Origin: Iphinoe sp. HA4291-MV1
GTDB taxonomy: Bacteria; Cyanobacteriota; Cyanobacteriia; Cyanobacteriales; Nostocaceae
Direction of reading: 5' to 3'
Length of the DNA: 64,000 nucleotides
Assembly: GCA_019359415.1 (NCBI GenBank)
Contig: JAHHHH010000031.1
Span: 1-64,000, forward strand
The translations under genes were made by a program, and so were the position numbers. This document shows, one piece after another, positions 1-8,646 of this stretch; positions within the stretch are counted from its first letter, which is position 1, and each line of letters begins with the position of its first letter. The notes beneath the pieces are model-generated. The model worked only from the letters and a program-made list of their open reading frames with translations. It made no database searches and was not told the origin of the DNA.

Positions 1-397
1 AGAGAGTCAAGCATGAACTTTGCTGGTAGGACTTTCACCTACATCTAACTGAGAGTTCAACTCTAATGAGTTGGGATAAGTATTTATGGACTGGATACCA
101 AGATTCCTTATCCAACGAATCGCACTCGAGTATTCATTACTGATCTCCTCAAACCTGGATAACATAAGATAAAGTTGGATTCCGAGGAGCTAAGAGTATG
201 ACTCTGGCATCAAATGGACACGCAGATCGAATCCTGAGTGATCCTGATTATCGCAATCGTTGCGTTGATCGTCTCATCAAGATTATGTTTGACATTGATG
301 ACTACAGAGGCTCAAGGAGGGTTTTCATTCCGTGATGCGATCGCTCTTTGCGCCATCGCACCTGAACATAAGCTTGTTTAAGGTAGAAACAATATCG
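1..397. other. Left-edge spacer without a recognisable gene
   Basis: No recognisable gene is seen here. The only small reading frame with a plausible start is at 198-335 (+), 45 codons, and it resembles nothing I know. The first 200 bases could be a decayed gene end, but I cannot assign a family. The neighbouring gene at 398 runs towards this spacer, so its terminator should lie here, but I see no strong hairpin. Confidence 0.5.
198..335 (+). CDS. Doubtful 45-residue ORF
   Basis: This is a short ATG-initiated frame preceded by GAGGAG about 8 bases upstream, so translation is possible. The product would be hydrophilic with a cluster of Asp and Arg residues. It has no signal peptide, membrane segment or motif that I recognise. 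It may be a real small protein, a fragment of a lost gene, or chance. The ribosome-binding site is the only positive evidence. Confidence 0.2.
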   Translation: MTLASNGHADRILSDPDYRNRCVDRLIKIMFDIDDYRGSRRVFIP

Positions 398-1129
398 TCA
401 ATTCCTCAACGCCCTCAAAAAACGTTGCAAACCCTTAAACAAATTGGGTTTTGTCGCAGCTGAACCTGCTGTGGCTGACGCAGACTGTGCCTTAGCTAAA
501 ATTAAATCCAAGTCATCACCAGATGGCTTTTGCGGGAATTCAGCAATCTTTTGATACTCATCACCTTTTTCTAACCAAACTTCCCACGCTCTAGGATAAT
601 AGCGAAGGATCGCAGTCTGATTATCTATAGGACGGAGATAGTAGGAAGATTCAATTGTATTGACGAAACGCTCACGTAATTGACGCGCTGCATAACCAAT
701 ACCCACTGCTCCTAAATCTTCCAAACGAGGGTTTAATATGACGAGCGGGCGATCGCTCACCAATTGAGCTATCTTTTCTACTTCTATAACTTCTACCACA
801 GTGGGGGCAATGAGAAAGAAAATTTCATCTTCTGGTTCAATTTTGTGCTCCAGAGATAATTTTCCCGTACCAATATCAAGAATTTTAAACGGTGCATCTG
901 TCCAGTCACGGCTAGCCAATGCAGCACCACCAGCATCTGGAAAGAAAACCTTCAAGCGGGAACCGTATTCTTCAAAAACTGGTAGAAATTGCTCCGCCAC
1001 AAGTATAGGTTTGAGTTCTGGAATAAGGATTTCAACTTGTAATCGTTTATATCCATCTGTGAGCGCCGCTTTAGTCGCTTCGCGGGCTTGAGCAATTGCA
1101 TCTTCTAGAGTATTTGGAAGTTTAGCCAT
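398..1129 (-). CDS. DUF1995 family protein
   Basis: A protein of about 243 residues resembling the DUF1995 family of cyanobacteria and plastids, which includes plant LPA3-type photosystem II accumulation factors. What can be seen is an N-terminal region beginning MAKLPNTLEDAI, an acidic mid-region and alternating hydrophobic strands, with no signal peptide or membrane helix, so it is probably cytosolic or peripheral. The frame stays open upstream to 1216, but the ATG at 1129 gives the usual family N-terminus. It lies 77 bases downstream of the cysteine desulfurase gene on the same strand and could be co-transcribed with it. The biochemical role is unknown. Confidence 0.65.
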   Translation of the reverse strand: MAKLPNTLEDAIAQAREATKAALTDGYKRLQVEILIPELKPILVAEQFLPVFEEYGSRLKVFFPDAGGAALASRDWTDAPFKILDIGTGKLSLEHKIEPEDEIFFLIAPTVVEVIEVEKIAQLVSDRPLVILNPRLEDLGAVGIGYAARQLRERFVNTIESSYYLRPIDNQTAILRYYPRAWEVWLEKGDEYQKIAEFPQKPSGDDLDLILAKAQSASATAGSAATKPNLFKGLQRFLRALRN

Positions 1130-1156
1130 GTTAAATAGTTTTTGATTTGGAATTTT

Positions 1157-1191
1157 AACCGCAGATGGACGCACCCTCAACGCAGATAATT
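1157..1191. repeat. Dispersed CCGCAGATG-type repeat
   Basis: A short dispersed sequence built from AACCGCAGATGGACGC and ACGCAGATAATT. Related copies, in either orientation, occur at 4381-4429, 45088-45123 and 48352-48441. It sits in the spacer between the DUF1995 start and the desulfurase stop. It is a typical intergenic repeat of filamentous cyanobacteria and I see no coding role for it here. Confidence 0.6.
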
Positions 1192-1206
1192 GTTTGTCGT
1201 CTTCAA

Positions 1207-2379
1207 CTAACAACAACTAACAACCAATTCTACAGGTGATAGTCGCTGCAAAACCTGCCTCAACACCATCGCTACCCAATCTACATCCGCTTCTGTTGTG
1301 TCACGTCCGAGTGTCATACGGATTGCTCCCAATGCTGCGTTTTCTGGATAACCCATTGCTAATAATATGGGACTAGGACTGAGTTTACCACTATGACAGG
1401 CAGCACCAGCACTGATACCAATGCCCGCTAGATTCATCTGTCGCACGAGAGTTTTGCCACTCAGTTTTTCTCCATCAGCGTGTTCTAAGCAAAAACTGAC
1501 ATGATGAGGTAGACGGTGCGTGCGCTCGCCTGTGGGGAGCAAACCAGGAATATCTTTTAACTGGGTAAACAAGCGATCGCGTAACTGAATCAATCGGGGT
1601 GTTTCTGTTGGCAATTCTTGAGCCGCCAACTCTGCTGCTACCCCAAACCCCGCAATAACAGGTACTGCTTGCGTCCCAGAACGCAATCGCTTTTCTTGTC
1701 CCCCACCACCTAGTAAAGGAACCAACTCCACACCAGGACGCACATATAACGCTCCAGCACCTTGTGGCCCATAAATTTTGTGACTGGAAATACTCAGTAA
1801 GTCTACGGGAAGTTTTTTCACATCTAAAGGTAAACGCCCTGCCACTTGTACAGCATCTGTATGGAACAAAACACCTGCACTACGGGCTATCTTTCCCAGT
1901 TCCTCAATCGGTTGTAATGTCCCAACTTCACTTTGACCGTAAATAACCGACACCAATACGGTATTATCTTGTAACGCCGCCTTTAAATCTAGGGGGTTCA
2001 CTCTTCCTTTCGTATCCACTCGCAAGCGAGTTACTTGCCAACCCCATAATTCCAACAACCGCGCTGGTTCTGCAACAGCAGAATGCTCAACATTAGAAAT
2101 GATAATGTGTTGGGGTTTAGCATACAAATGAGCAACTCCCATAATTGCCAGATTGTCTGCTTCAGTGCCGCCAGAAGTAAAGATAATAGATTCAGGATCA
2201 GGTGCGTTTATTAAACCAGCTACCTGCATTCTTGCTTGTTCCACAACCGTTGCTGCCCGTTGTCCCCACTCATGTAAGCTAGAGGGGTTACCCCAATGTT
2301 GGGTGAAGACTGCTTGCATCGCAGCTATTGCTTCTGGACGAATGGGAGTAGTTGCGCTGTAATCTAAATAAATTTGCAT
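1207..2379 (-). CDS. Cysteine desulfurase (NifS/IscS-like)
   Basis: A PLP enzyme that takes sulfur from cysteine, giving alanine and an enzyme-bound persulfide for Fe-S clusters and other sulfur carriers. At 390 residues it has class V aminotransferase features: YLDYSATTP at the N-terminus, FTSGGTEADN near residue 70, NVEHSA, the PLP lysine in SSHKIYGPQG near residue 205, and the catalytic cysteine in GAACHSG near residue 328. The length is normal for group I NifS/IscS enzymes. No iscU, sufE or nif genes are nearby, so I give no gene symbol. It may be co-transcribed with the DUF1995 gene downstream. Confidence 0.9.
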   Translation of the reverse strand: MQIYLDYSATTPIRPEAIAAMQAVFTQHWGNPSSLHEWGQRAATVVEQARMQVAGLINAPDPESIIFTSGGTEADNLAIMGVAHLYAKPQHIIISNVEHSAVAEPARLLELWGWQVTRLRVDTKGRVNPLDLKAALQDNTVLVSVIYGQSEVGTLQPIEELGKIARSAGVLFHTDAVQVAGRLPLDVKKLPVDLLSISSHKIYGPQGAGALYVRPGVELVPLLGGGGQEKRLRSGTQAVPVIAGFGVAAELAAQELPTETPRLIQLRDRLFTQLKDIPGLLPTGERTHRLPHHVSFCLEHADGEKLSGKTLVRQMNLAGIGISAGAACHSGKLSPSPILLAMGYPENAALGAIRMTLGRDTTEADVDWVAMVLRQVLQRLSPVELVVSCC

Positions 2380-2847
2380 AACCTATGAGGTAAGAACACG
2401 TTAGGCAACGGGTTATCTCTATTTTTAGACTATATAGTTAATCTGTTGAATACTTATAACTTTTTGGATACCTATCTATACATATGCAGATGGATATTTT
2501 GCCCTACTTGTAAAGCATTTTTTCTACTTAAGTCGGGTGATTTTCCTTCAAAACTTAAGCAGAGACATTGTAAAGACGCGAAATTTTGCGTCTACAGCAA
2601 TCTACGCTTTGTTCAAAGACAAGCTTTGTATACAGTTGTTAGCCTTCTAAATGATGGTCAATACATCATTTTGTGAAAACTAATAATTTGGATATAGTGC
2701 AATTACTGAAAGAAATTGTGATAAAAACAAATTAACTTCCGTAATCCCCGTATTGTTGTGGCATTTTTTTAAAAGAATACTGATAAAAGATATAACTCCA
2801 GTTTTTAAACTGGGTAAAATTTACGCATTATATTTCCTTATTGTTTC
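2380..2847. other. AT-rich spacer between divergent genes
   Basis: This spacer of about 470 bases should hold the divergent promoters of the desulfurase and phospholipase D-like genes. A near-palindrome around GACGCGAAATTTTGCGTC at 2575-2592 belongs to a common class of cyanobacterial intergenic repeats. An open frame at 2446-2676 has no coding character. I see no small RNA or riboswitch that I can name. Confidence 0.5.
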
Positions 2848-4296
2848 ATGAAACCTCTATTAAATTTTATCACTTTTGACAAACAAGATTTTAAAGTTGT
2901 TCGAAGAACAATCTTTATATTGCCACTCTTCATTATCGGTGGGATTGTTTTAGTTAACATCCTCAAACCTTCACCAAAAACAAAACTTCTCCAACCTTTA
3001 CCTCAAGATCCTGCTGTTAAAGTCTATTTTAATCAAAATCCTGCGTCTTCCTACGAAGACCCATATCGTCATTTTACCCGAAAGGGGGACAACTTAGAAC
3101 AGCAAATTATCGACGCCATTAACCAAGCAAACTCAACTGTGGATTTAGCAGTCATGGAGTTTCGGCTTCCCAAAGTTGCTGAAGCACTCGCTGTTGCTCA
3201 CAAGCGAGGAGTAAAAGTGAGAGTGATAATAGATAACAATTACAACAAAATCTTAGATAAATATACACAAGCAGAACTGACTCGGATGAATCGGCATGAT
3301 AAGCAAGCATATGAACAATTAAAGCAATATCCTGCTGATGCTTTAGCGATGTTGCGTTCAAATGGAATTGAGATAAAAGACGACACATCTGGTGGTGCAA
3401 CCCAAGGTAGTGGACTTATGCACCATAAATTTGTCGTCATAGATGGAAAGACAACTATTGTATCTAGCGGTAATCTAACGACATCAGATATGCATGGAGA
3501 TTTTGGAAATTTTGAAAGTCGTGGTAATCCCAACAATATGGTTGTCGTTCCTGATAACTCTCAATTTTCCAAAACTTTTACTCATGAATTTAACTATATG
3601 TGGCAGGGATTATTTAAATCTCATAAGCCAAAAAGATATCCTGTCACAATTCCAGTTGGGCAAGGAACTATCACCATCAATTTCTCACCAGCTAGCAAAA
3701 AAGACGATATAACAATAACCAGTAATGGAATCATTGCCTCTTATTTACAGCAAGCCAAAAAGAGTGTACATATTGCAGTGTTTGTTTATTCAGACCAAAA
3801 GATTAGCGACACTCTTGGTAGTGTACATGACCAAGGTGTTGAAGACATAAAAGTCTTGATAGACCCGGATTTCTTTAAACAAACTTACTCAAAAGCATAC
3901 GATGCAATGGGGGTTTGTCCTCGTATAGGTAAGAAACGTAGTTTAATTACAGTGAAACCTTGGAAGCATCCAATAACGAGTGTTGGTTTTCCCACAGGTT
4001 TAATGGGCGATCGCGGAGTCCATAGTAAAATGGCTATCTTGGATGAGATGTTGGTTATCACTGGTAGTCATAACTGGTCTAATTCCGGGAATTATTCAAA
4101 TGATGAAACTTTGGTGTTTATACAGAACCCTACCGTAGCCGCACACTATGAGCGAGAATTTAGTCAGCTTTATCAAACAGCACAATTGGGGTTAAAAACT
4201 CTCTCATCAGCCCATAAGTGTGAATCACTTAACTTCAACAATGCAGATAAGAACTCTCAACAAGTAAAGTTCAATACATTTCATTCAGAAGAATAA
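2848..4296 (+). CDS. Membrane-anchored phospholipase D-like protein
   Basis: A 482-residue member of the phospholipase D superfamily, which hydrolyses or transfers phosphodiester bonds in phospholipids or nucleic acids. Residues about 18-40 form one hydrophobic segment (signal anchor), so the catalytic part is probably outside the cytoplasmic membrane. Two HKD half-sites are visible: MHHKFVVIDG followed by SSGNLTTSD, and VHSKMAILDE followed by GSHNWSNSGN. Both keep His, Lys and Asp, so the enzyme should be active as an intramolecular pair. The substrate (lipid or DNA) cannot be decided from sequence. No operon partner is seen. Confidence 0.8.
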   Translation: MKPLLNFITFDKQDFKVVRRTIFILPLFIIGGIVLVNILKPSPKTKLLQPLPQDPAVKVYFNQNPASSYEDPYRHFTRKGDNLEQQIIDAINQANSTVDLAVMEFRLPKVAEALAVAHKRGVKVRVIIDNNYNKILDKYTQAELTRMNRHDKQAYEQLKQYPADALAMLRSNGIEIKDDTSGGATQGSGLMHHKFVVIDGKTTIVSSGNLTTSDMHGDFGNFESRGNPNNMVVVPDNSQFSKTFTHEFNYMWQGLFKSHKPKRYPVTIPVGQGTITINFSPASKKDDITITSNGIIASYLQQAKKSVHIAVFVYSDQKISDTLGSVHDQGVEDIKVLIDPDFFKQTYSKAYDAMGVCPRIGKKRSLITVKPWKHPITSVGFPTGLMGDRGVHSKMAILDEMLVITGSHNWSNSGNYSNDETLVFIQNPTVAAHYEREFSQLYQTAQLGLKTLSSAHKCESLNFNNADKNSQQVKFNTFHSEE

Positions 4297-4620
4297 CAAT
4301 TATGACTGCAAGACTGAGATGTCGGTGCAGTGGTTAGTTCGAGAATAGACTTCATGCAAAAGTCAATTTTTTTAAATGTAAAACCACAGATAAATTATCT
4401 GCGTGCATCTTTTGTGCATCTGCGGTTCCAAATAGTCCTTAATCCATTTTTGTAAGAAATCTTGAGTTTGGACTAATTGACTTCCAGTAGCGATCAGCAG
4501 GATGACAGGAGAAAGTTACCCAGCTTCTTCTAGGGGCTGAGTCAAGTTCAATCCTTGAAAAAGGATCAGAAACTAAACGGCGGTTGGCAGGGAGTTTTTA
4601 GGTGATTCCTCGGATTTATG
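4297..4620. other. Spacer with a dispersed repeat
   Basis: At 4381-4429 lies an inverted copy of the CCGCAGATG dispersed repeat, with two ATCTGCG arms in direct order. The rest has no coding frame. The left boundary of the insertion sequence probably lies near 4620, where identity with the second copy of the structured element at 43449 stops. Confidence 0.5.
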
Positions 4621-4799
4621 CCGCTACATTTTTCCTAGACAAAACCGGACAACCTTGGCAAAAAAGGTGGGTTTTTCGGTCAATAAGCACGAGTAATTGA
4701 GAATCACCGCCTTTTTTGCCCCCACCACAGATATCTGTGAGTGCTTCAAGAGTACTCGTGGGGGAAGGTTGTCCGGTTTTGTCATGGTTTCACCCAACC
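4621..4799. repeat. Structured palindromic element forming the 3' end of the transposase gene
   Basis: This 179-bp block recurs at 43271-43449 in inverse orientation with five mismatches. Its core has perfect 19-bp inverted arms at 4638-4656 and 4765-4783. Between them two hairpins sit back to back: arms 4657-4670 and 4707-4720 (one mismatch), and arms 4719-4725 and 4758-4764. Together they could form a three-way junction with almost no unpaired base at the branch. The element encodes the last 55 or so residues of the transposase, which look foreign to the family. Confidence 0.75.
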
Positions 4800-6117
4800 G
4801 CTTCGATACGCGTTTTTTCACTGTGGGATAGCGCTGACGTGGAGGCTGCTGCTGCCCTTGGGCACGACCCGGTGATTTACCACGAGTTTTCGGCGGTTGA
4901 GCAGGAGTGCCAATGGCGGCGAAAATTAGGGGAAAAGCTTGTGCCACACGTCCTGGAGACAGTTTATCCTGAGTCGATTGCCAAGGCAAGGGGGAATCAA
5001 TACAGGCAAGTCTAGCTAGCCATAGTTGCCAAGTTAACAATGGCATCAGGTCACTCCATCGCTCTGCTGCCTGGGTAGAACCAAGCTGAGGCTGTGTCCA
5101 ATATAACCTCTGCTTCGCAAATCGATACCAATGCTCTAGAGCGAAGCGGCGTAGGTATTTTTGCCAGAGATCCTCTAATGGAGGCATTGTCTGACCCAAC
5201 CAAGCTAGCCATATGGGTTGGAACTTACGATTGCGTCCAACTGGTTGGATCACCTCGACGCGAATGATTTCCATTGCCCGGTTTGGGGATTGAAGGAAAT
5301 GAAACCCACTCCAGCGCATGACTTTAACTCGACCAACTTTTGGGTCTTCAACTTCTAGAGTTTCAGTTACCTCTGGCCAAGTTTCTGGGTCATTGAGCTT
5401 AAACTTATGACCATGCTTACACGGTGCACCTCGTCCTTTATAAGCACCGGGTATACCCCATACGCATCGGTTAGAAGCTAAACGCAACAACAGGTCTGCG
5501 TCAATCTTCTCTGTTGCTTGGACAAATTTGGCGTTGCCGTAGCCTCGGTCATAAGCGGCAAGCGGTCTTTTTCCTAACTCACGGGTTACAAGTTTTAGTT
5601 GGAATGCTGCTTTAGTTGTTGGCGTTTCAAAGCTGGTTATCCGTTCATGTTTCAACGGCAATGCCCAACTCCCATCCGCCTCTGGTATCCAAGCTAACGT
5701 ACTGTAACTTTGTCCGATGCCTATGCTCCCCCCTCTATCCCCATGAAAAGTTCTTTCTTTTAGTGTCTTCGCTTCTGGTCGTGCCCAAAAGCTATGATCT
5801 CCTGCTAGAAATGGCTGTTCATCCGTCGCTACCTCCTTCACCACCAGTTTCATCAGTTTCCTTCTGGGTAGACGACTATCATGCAGCGCCGCATAAATAC
5901 TTGACCATTGCCGCCTAAATATTGGACTTTGGGACAAGCTCACGAACGACGGGATGCTCGGACTTGTCAATACTGCATCCATCAATTCAAACACTGCGTC
6001 TTTGGCCAAGCCTAGACAATCATACAGAGCTTGGCGGAATTTTTCTAGTTGTGTCAGGATCATCACTGTCAATGATTTACAAACAATATTCATTGACTTT
6101 ACGGCAGTCAGTGCCAT
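4624..6117 (-). CDS. DDE transposase, probably IS701-related
   Basis: A transposase of up to 497 residues of the cyanobacterial type often filed near IS701 or IS4. Acidic residues fitting a DDE triad are visible in LAGDHSFWAR, LAAYDRGYG and FALEHWYRFAKQR. The ATG at 6063 (MILTQLEKFR) is a more likely start than 6117. The C-terminus after residue about 440 is encoded by the structured repeat at 4621-4799 and may replace the normal end. I could not define terminal inverted repeats or a target duplication. The central catalytic region has no stop or frameshift, so the gene may be active. Confidence 0.8.
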   Translation of the reverse strand: MALTAVKSMNIVCKSLTVMILTQLEKFRQALYDCLGLAKDAVFELMDAVLTSPSIPSFVSLSQSPIFRRQWSSIYAALHDSRLPRRKLMKLVVKEVATDEQPFLAGDHSFWARPEAKTLKERTFHGDRGGSIGIGQSYSTLAWIPEADGSWALPLKHERITSFETPTTKAAFQLKLVTRELGKRPLAAYDRGYGNAKFVQATEKIDADLLLRLASNRCVWGIPGAYKGRGAPCKHGHKFKLNDPETWPEVTETLEVEDPKVGRVKVMRWSGFHFLQSPNRAMEIIRVEVIQPVGRNRKFQPIWLAWLGQTMPPLEDLWQKYLRRFALEHWYRFAKQRLYWTQPQLGSTQAAERWSDLMPLLTWQLWLARLACIDSPLPWQSTQDKLSPGRVAQAFPLIFAAIGTPAQPPKTRGKSPGRAQGQQQPPRQRYPTVKKRVSKRLGETMTKPDNLPPRVLLKHSQISVVGAKKAVILNYSCLLTEKPTFFAKVVRFCLGKM

Positions 6118-6136
6118 TACTGACTGCTTTTCTCTA

Positions 6137-6184
6137 GCTCTTTAGTCCAAAGTCCAGTACCAAGACTCAGCACTACTAAAGAGC
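6137..6184. terminator. 9-bp inverted repeat between the WD40 gene and the transposase
   Basis: The arms GCTCTTTAG (6137-6145) and CTAAAGAGC (6176-6184) are perfect and enclose a 30-base loop. The repeat lies just after the stop of the WD40 gene, read on the minus strand, and just before the transposase start. It could end WD40 transcription or be an end-proximal structure of the insertion sequence. No clear T run follows. Confidence 0.35.
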
Positions 6185-6233
6185 AAGATAGGCAAGAAAT
6201 ATCAGCAAAAATCTTAGCGTTGCTTTATGTGAT

Positions 6234-7265
6234 TTACAGACCTAGTAGCCAAACATTAACTCTTGTATCAAATCCACCACTGGCAAGCTTTGTTCCATCA
6301 GGGCTAAAGGCTACGGTGCTTACCCAGTCGGAATGTCCATAAAGTGTCGTTATTAACTCGCCTGTTGTTAAATTCCACAGCTTAATTCCATCTCTGGCAG
6401 CACTGGCAAGGGTTTGTCCGTTTGGATTGATAGCGATATCATTTATCCAGTTGTTGTGTCCTGTTAGGGTGCGAACTGATTCTCCAGTAGAGAGATTCCA
6501 GAGTTTAATCGTGCGATCGCGGCTTGCACTGACCAAAGTCTTTCCATCTGGAGTAAAGGCTATTTTAGTGACTGTATTAGAATGTGCTGCTGGAATTGTA
6601 CGGATTAATTTTCCAGTACTCAAATCCCACAGCTTAATGACACCAATGTTGTCACCACTTGCCAACGTCTGACCATCAGGACTAATTGCCAGTGTATTAA
6701 TCAGGTTATTAAAGCGTGTCAGAGTAGCAAGTGGACGCTGCTGTAGCAAATCCCACATCCGAATACCATCTAACGCACCGCTGACAAGGACTTTACCATT
6801 TGGAGTGACTGCTAAAGATAACACATTACTCGTGTGTGCCACAAAGGAGCGGGTAAATTTGTTATTTTTCAGGTTCCAAAGGTTAATCGTGTTGTCATCA
6901 CTGCAACTAGCAAGAGTTTGACCATCTGGTGAAATAACTATAGATTCTATCGCTGTTTTATGCGCTCTGCGGATAATTCCAACTCTTTTACCAGTTGTTG
7001 TGTCCCACAAACGAATCACACCTTCGTTGTCAGAACCGCCACTGATAAGAGTTCTGCTATCTGGAGTGAAGGCGAGAGATTTAATGGTTCCCGAATGCTC
7101 TATGAATGTGTAAATAAGTTGTGGATTAGCAACGCTCGTGGTTGGTTGAGCTACTGGTGCAACTTGAACCTCAGCAGGGATAGCAGATGGTATTCGGATT
7201 AGGGGAGTGATGGCAACAGTACCTGCTACGCTCATGAGCATCACAAAATTTTTGGCACTGGTCAT
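6234..7265 (-). CDS. Exported or membrane-anchored WD40-repeat protein
   Basis: About 343 residues from the ATG at 7265. That start places a hydrophobic segment (VMLMSVAGTVAITPLI) at the N-terminus, which looks like a signal peptide or anchor. The frame stays open to 7376, but there it would begin with TTG. Seven WD40 blades follow, each with a SPDG/TPDG turn and an IKLW/INLW ending, enough for one closed seven-bladed propeller, and little else. Such proteins act as binding scaffolds, probably here in the periplasm or on the membrane. The partner is unknown. No operon is evident. Confidence 0.8.
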   Translation of the reverse strand: MTSAKNFVMLMSVAGTVAITPLIRIPSAIPAEVQVAPVAQPTTSVANPQLIYTFIEHSGTIKSLAFTPDSRTLISGGSDNEGVIRLWDTTTGKRVGIIRRAHKTAIESIVISPDGQTLASCSDDNTINLWNLKNNKFTRSFVAHTSNVLSLAVTPNGKVLVSGALDGIRMWDLLQQRPLATLTRFNNLINTLAISPDGQTLASGDNIGVIKLWDLSTGKLIRTIPAAHSNTVTKIAFTPDGKTLVSASRDRTIKLWNLSTGESVRTLTGHNNWINDIAINPNGQTLASAARDGIKLWNLTTGELITTLYGHSDWVSTVAFSPDGTKLASGGFDTRVNVWLLGL

Positions 7266-7382
7266 TTGAGAGTGAGATCCTTCTCTATGCCTGGGACGCT
7301 TCGTGTTTTGAATTTGGTAGAGGAATTTATTGTGATTACTCATATATTTCAAATATTTCAAGCTAGCCTGTACCAAATTTTA

Positions 7383-7401
7383 GGGCGGGAAAGCCCCGCC
7401 C
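7383..7401. repeat. GC-rich hairpin repeat
   Basis: The arms GGGCGGG and CCCGCCC are separated by five bases. The hairpin lies directly upstream of the WD40 frame and belongs to the class of short GC hairpins scattered in cyanobacterial spacers. It could also stop transcription coming from upstream. Confidence 0.45.
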
Positions 7402-7502
7402 GTAAATGAGGATACTGACGCTGGAGGTAACAAAGCGCACTGCATTGAAATTGTCTCCTGGCAACCACGTAACCGCCTAAACTCTAATTTCAGAGTTAAA
7501 AT

Positions 7503-7799
7503 CTACTGATATGGTGGCTTTTTCTTAGAAACACTCAACATGGGTAAAGCAGCACTTGACGAACGGGAAGGCAGGTAATGTTGCACCATAGGCTCCTCAG
7601 GTAAGGGTGGGCGTTGCTGAATACGCCACCATTTGTAGGCTAGCGCTATCCCTGTTGTTCCCAAGCCAAAAGCGAACAACGACCAGCTATCGTCTAATCC
7701 ACCAATCAATGCATCTATCACTCCCATCGTAATCAATACACTGATAAGTGGTTCTTTACGGTAGGCTGACTTTAAAAAACGAGGAAATACAGCATTCAT
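7503..7799 (-). CDS. Small membrane protein, conserved hypothetical
   Basis: A 98-residue protein with two likely membrane helices: residues about 18-38 (ISVLITMGVIDALIGG) and about 40-58 (SLFAFGLGTTGIALAYKWW). A basic, proline-rich tail follows (RIQQRPPLPEEP). I recall similar cyanobacterial proteins of unknown function but cannot name a family. The ATG at 7799 is preferred over the GTG one codon upstream. It stands alone between the WD40 gene and the high-light-inducible gene, all on the minus strand but well spaced. Confidence 0.6.
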   Translation of the reverse strand: MNAVFPRFLKSAYRKEPLISVLITMGVIDALIGGLDDSWSLFAFGLGTTGIALAYKWWRIQQRPPLPEEPMVQHYLPSRSSSAALPMLSVSKKKPPYQ

Positions 7800-8021
7800 C
7801 ACTAGCTTTTTTGTTCCTGTTCACCTTTTATGTATATTTATATTTACTGAGAATACCTCACCCGCAATTGACGCTTTTGATGAGAGCCTCAATATCATTA
7901 TACTGTTCTTAAGTAAAGGAGGGTGTAGGGGTCTGAGGGCGTGTAACAATTCAAAATTAGGGAGTGGGGAGTAGGGTAAGAGAATTCCCCATTCCCCCTG
8001 AGCACTATTTTGGTAAAAATC

Positions 8022-8189
8022 TTACTTCAGACCGAGCCATGATAATACCCCTTGATTGGTAACATATTCAATTACCACCATAATCACGAAGCCTATCATT
8101 GCAGCTCGACCATTCAAACGCTCAGCGTATTCATTAAACCCGAACTTCGGCTCCTCCAACTTAGGAGTAATGCTTGGCTGTGTCATCAT
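8022..8189 (-). CDS. High-light-inducible protein (one-helix chlorophyll-binding type)
   Basis: A one-helix protein of the light-harvesting-like family that binds chlorophyll and carotenoid and protects photosystem assembly under stress, in the thylakoid. About 55 residues. The signature is FGFNEYAERLNGRAAMIGF, containing the chlorophyll-binding ExxxxRxAM pattern, followed by a helix to the C-terminus. GAGG lies 6 bases before the ATG at 8189 and 9 before the one at 8186, so either could be the start. The longer open frame to 8270 lacks the family N-terminus. Confidence 0.88.
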   Translation of the reverse strand: MMTQPSITPKLEEPKFGFNEYAERLNGRAAMIGFVIMVVIEYVTNQGVLSWLGLK

Positions 8190-8646
8190 TAAAAACCTCT
8201 TTTTGGCAAATGAACTTTTAATTGGATATCTAAGTGACAACACACTTGAGCTATTTAGCAGGATTGCCACTGTTTACATTTATTTACGATTCTTAGTTTA
8301 TTGTAGAAGTACTTTGGCAATCGTCAATAGCAAAAATTTGAAGTACATTGGTAGTATCAGAAGAACTTTTAGTAGTCCTGGGTATTGAAGTGCTGAGTCT
8401 GAAAGAAAGTTCTGAGTTTTGAGCAATGAAAAGCCAGTGCCAGGGTGAGCCAGAGCTAGAGGAGCAGCCCTGTGCCCTTAGATAACAGTGCTGTGCGTTG
8501 AGTCCAAGAGCGCTAAGCGCTGTGTTTGTACTCACGACTTTCCATTCAGAACAACTTGTCAAATTCGTAGTTTTTGATTCAAAAGACTATGGATGAGACT
8601 GACAAACTATATCTAAATCTAAACAAAAATTCATAAGAGGTAATAA
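8190..8646. other. Divergent promoter region of the high-light-inducible gene and ald
   Basis: Roughly 450 bases between two divergent genes. The middle (about 8390-8500) has degenerate GTGCTGAGT/GTTCTGAGTT repeats typical of these genomes. A frame on the minus strand at 8293-8562 has composition like the repeats and no family resemblance, so I do not call it. No riboswitch is recognised upstream of ald. Confidence 0.5.

Noticed and set aside
2446-2676. Open frame of 76 codons in the spacer before the phospholipase D-like gene
   Set aside because: It crosses a palindromic intergenic repeat, has no ribosome-binding site and no family resemblance.
4716-5015. Open frames antisense to the transposase, including one starting MPPPQISVSASRV
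   Set aside because: A similar frame recurs at 43157-43354 only because the structured element is duplicated; neither copy has gene features.
8293-8562. ORF on the minus strand between the high-light-inducible gene and ald
   Set aside because: Composition follows degenerate spacer repeats, and the frame resembles no family.
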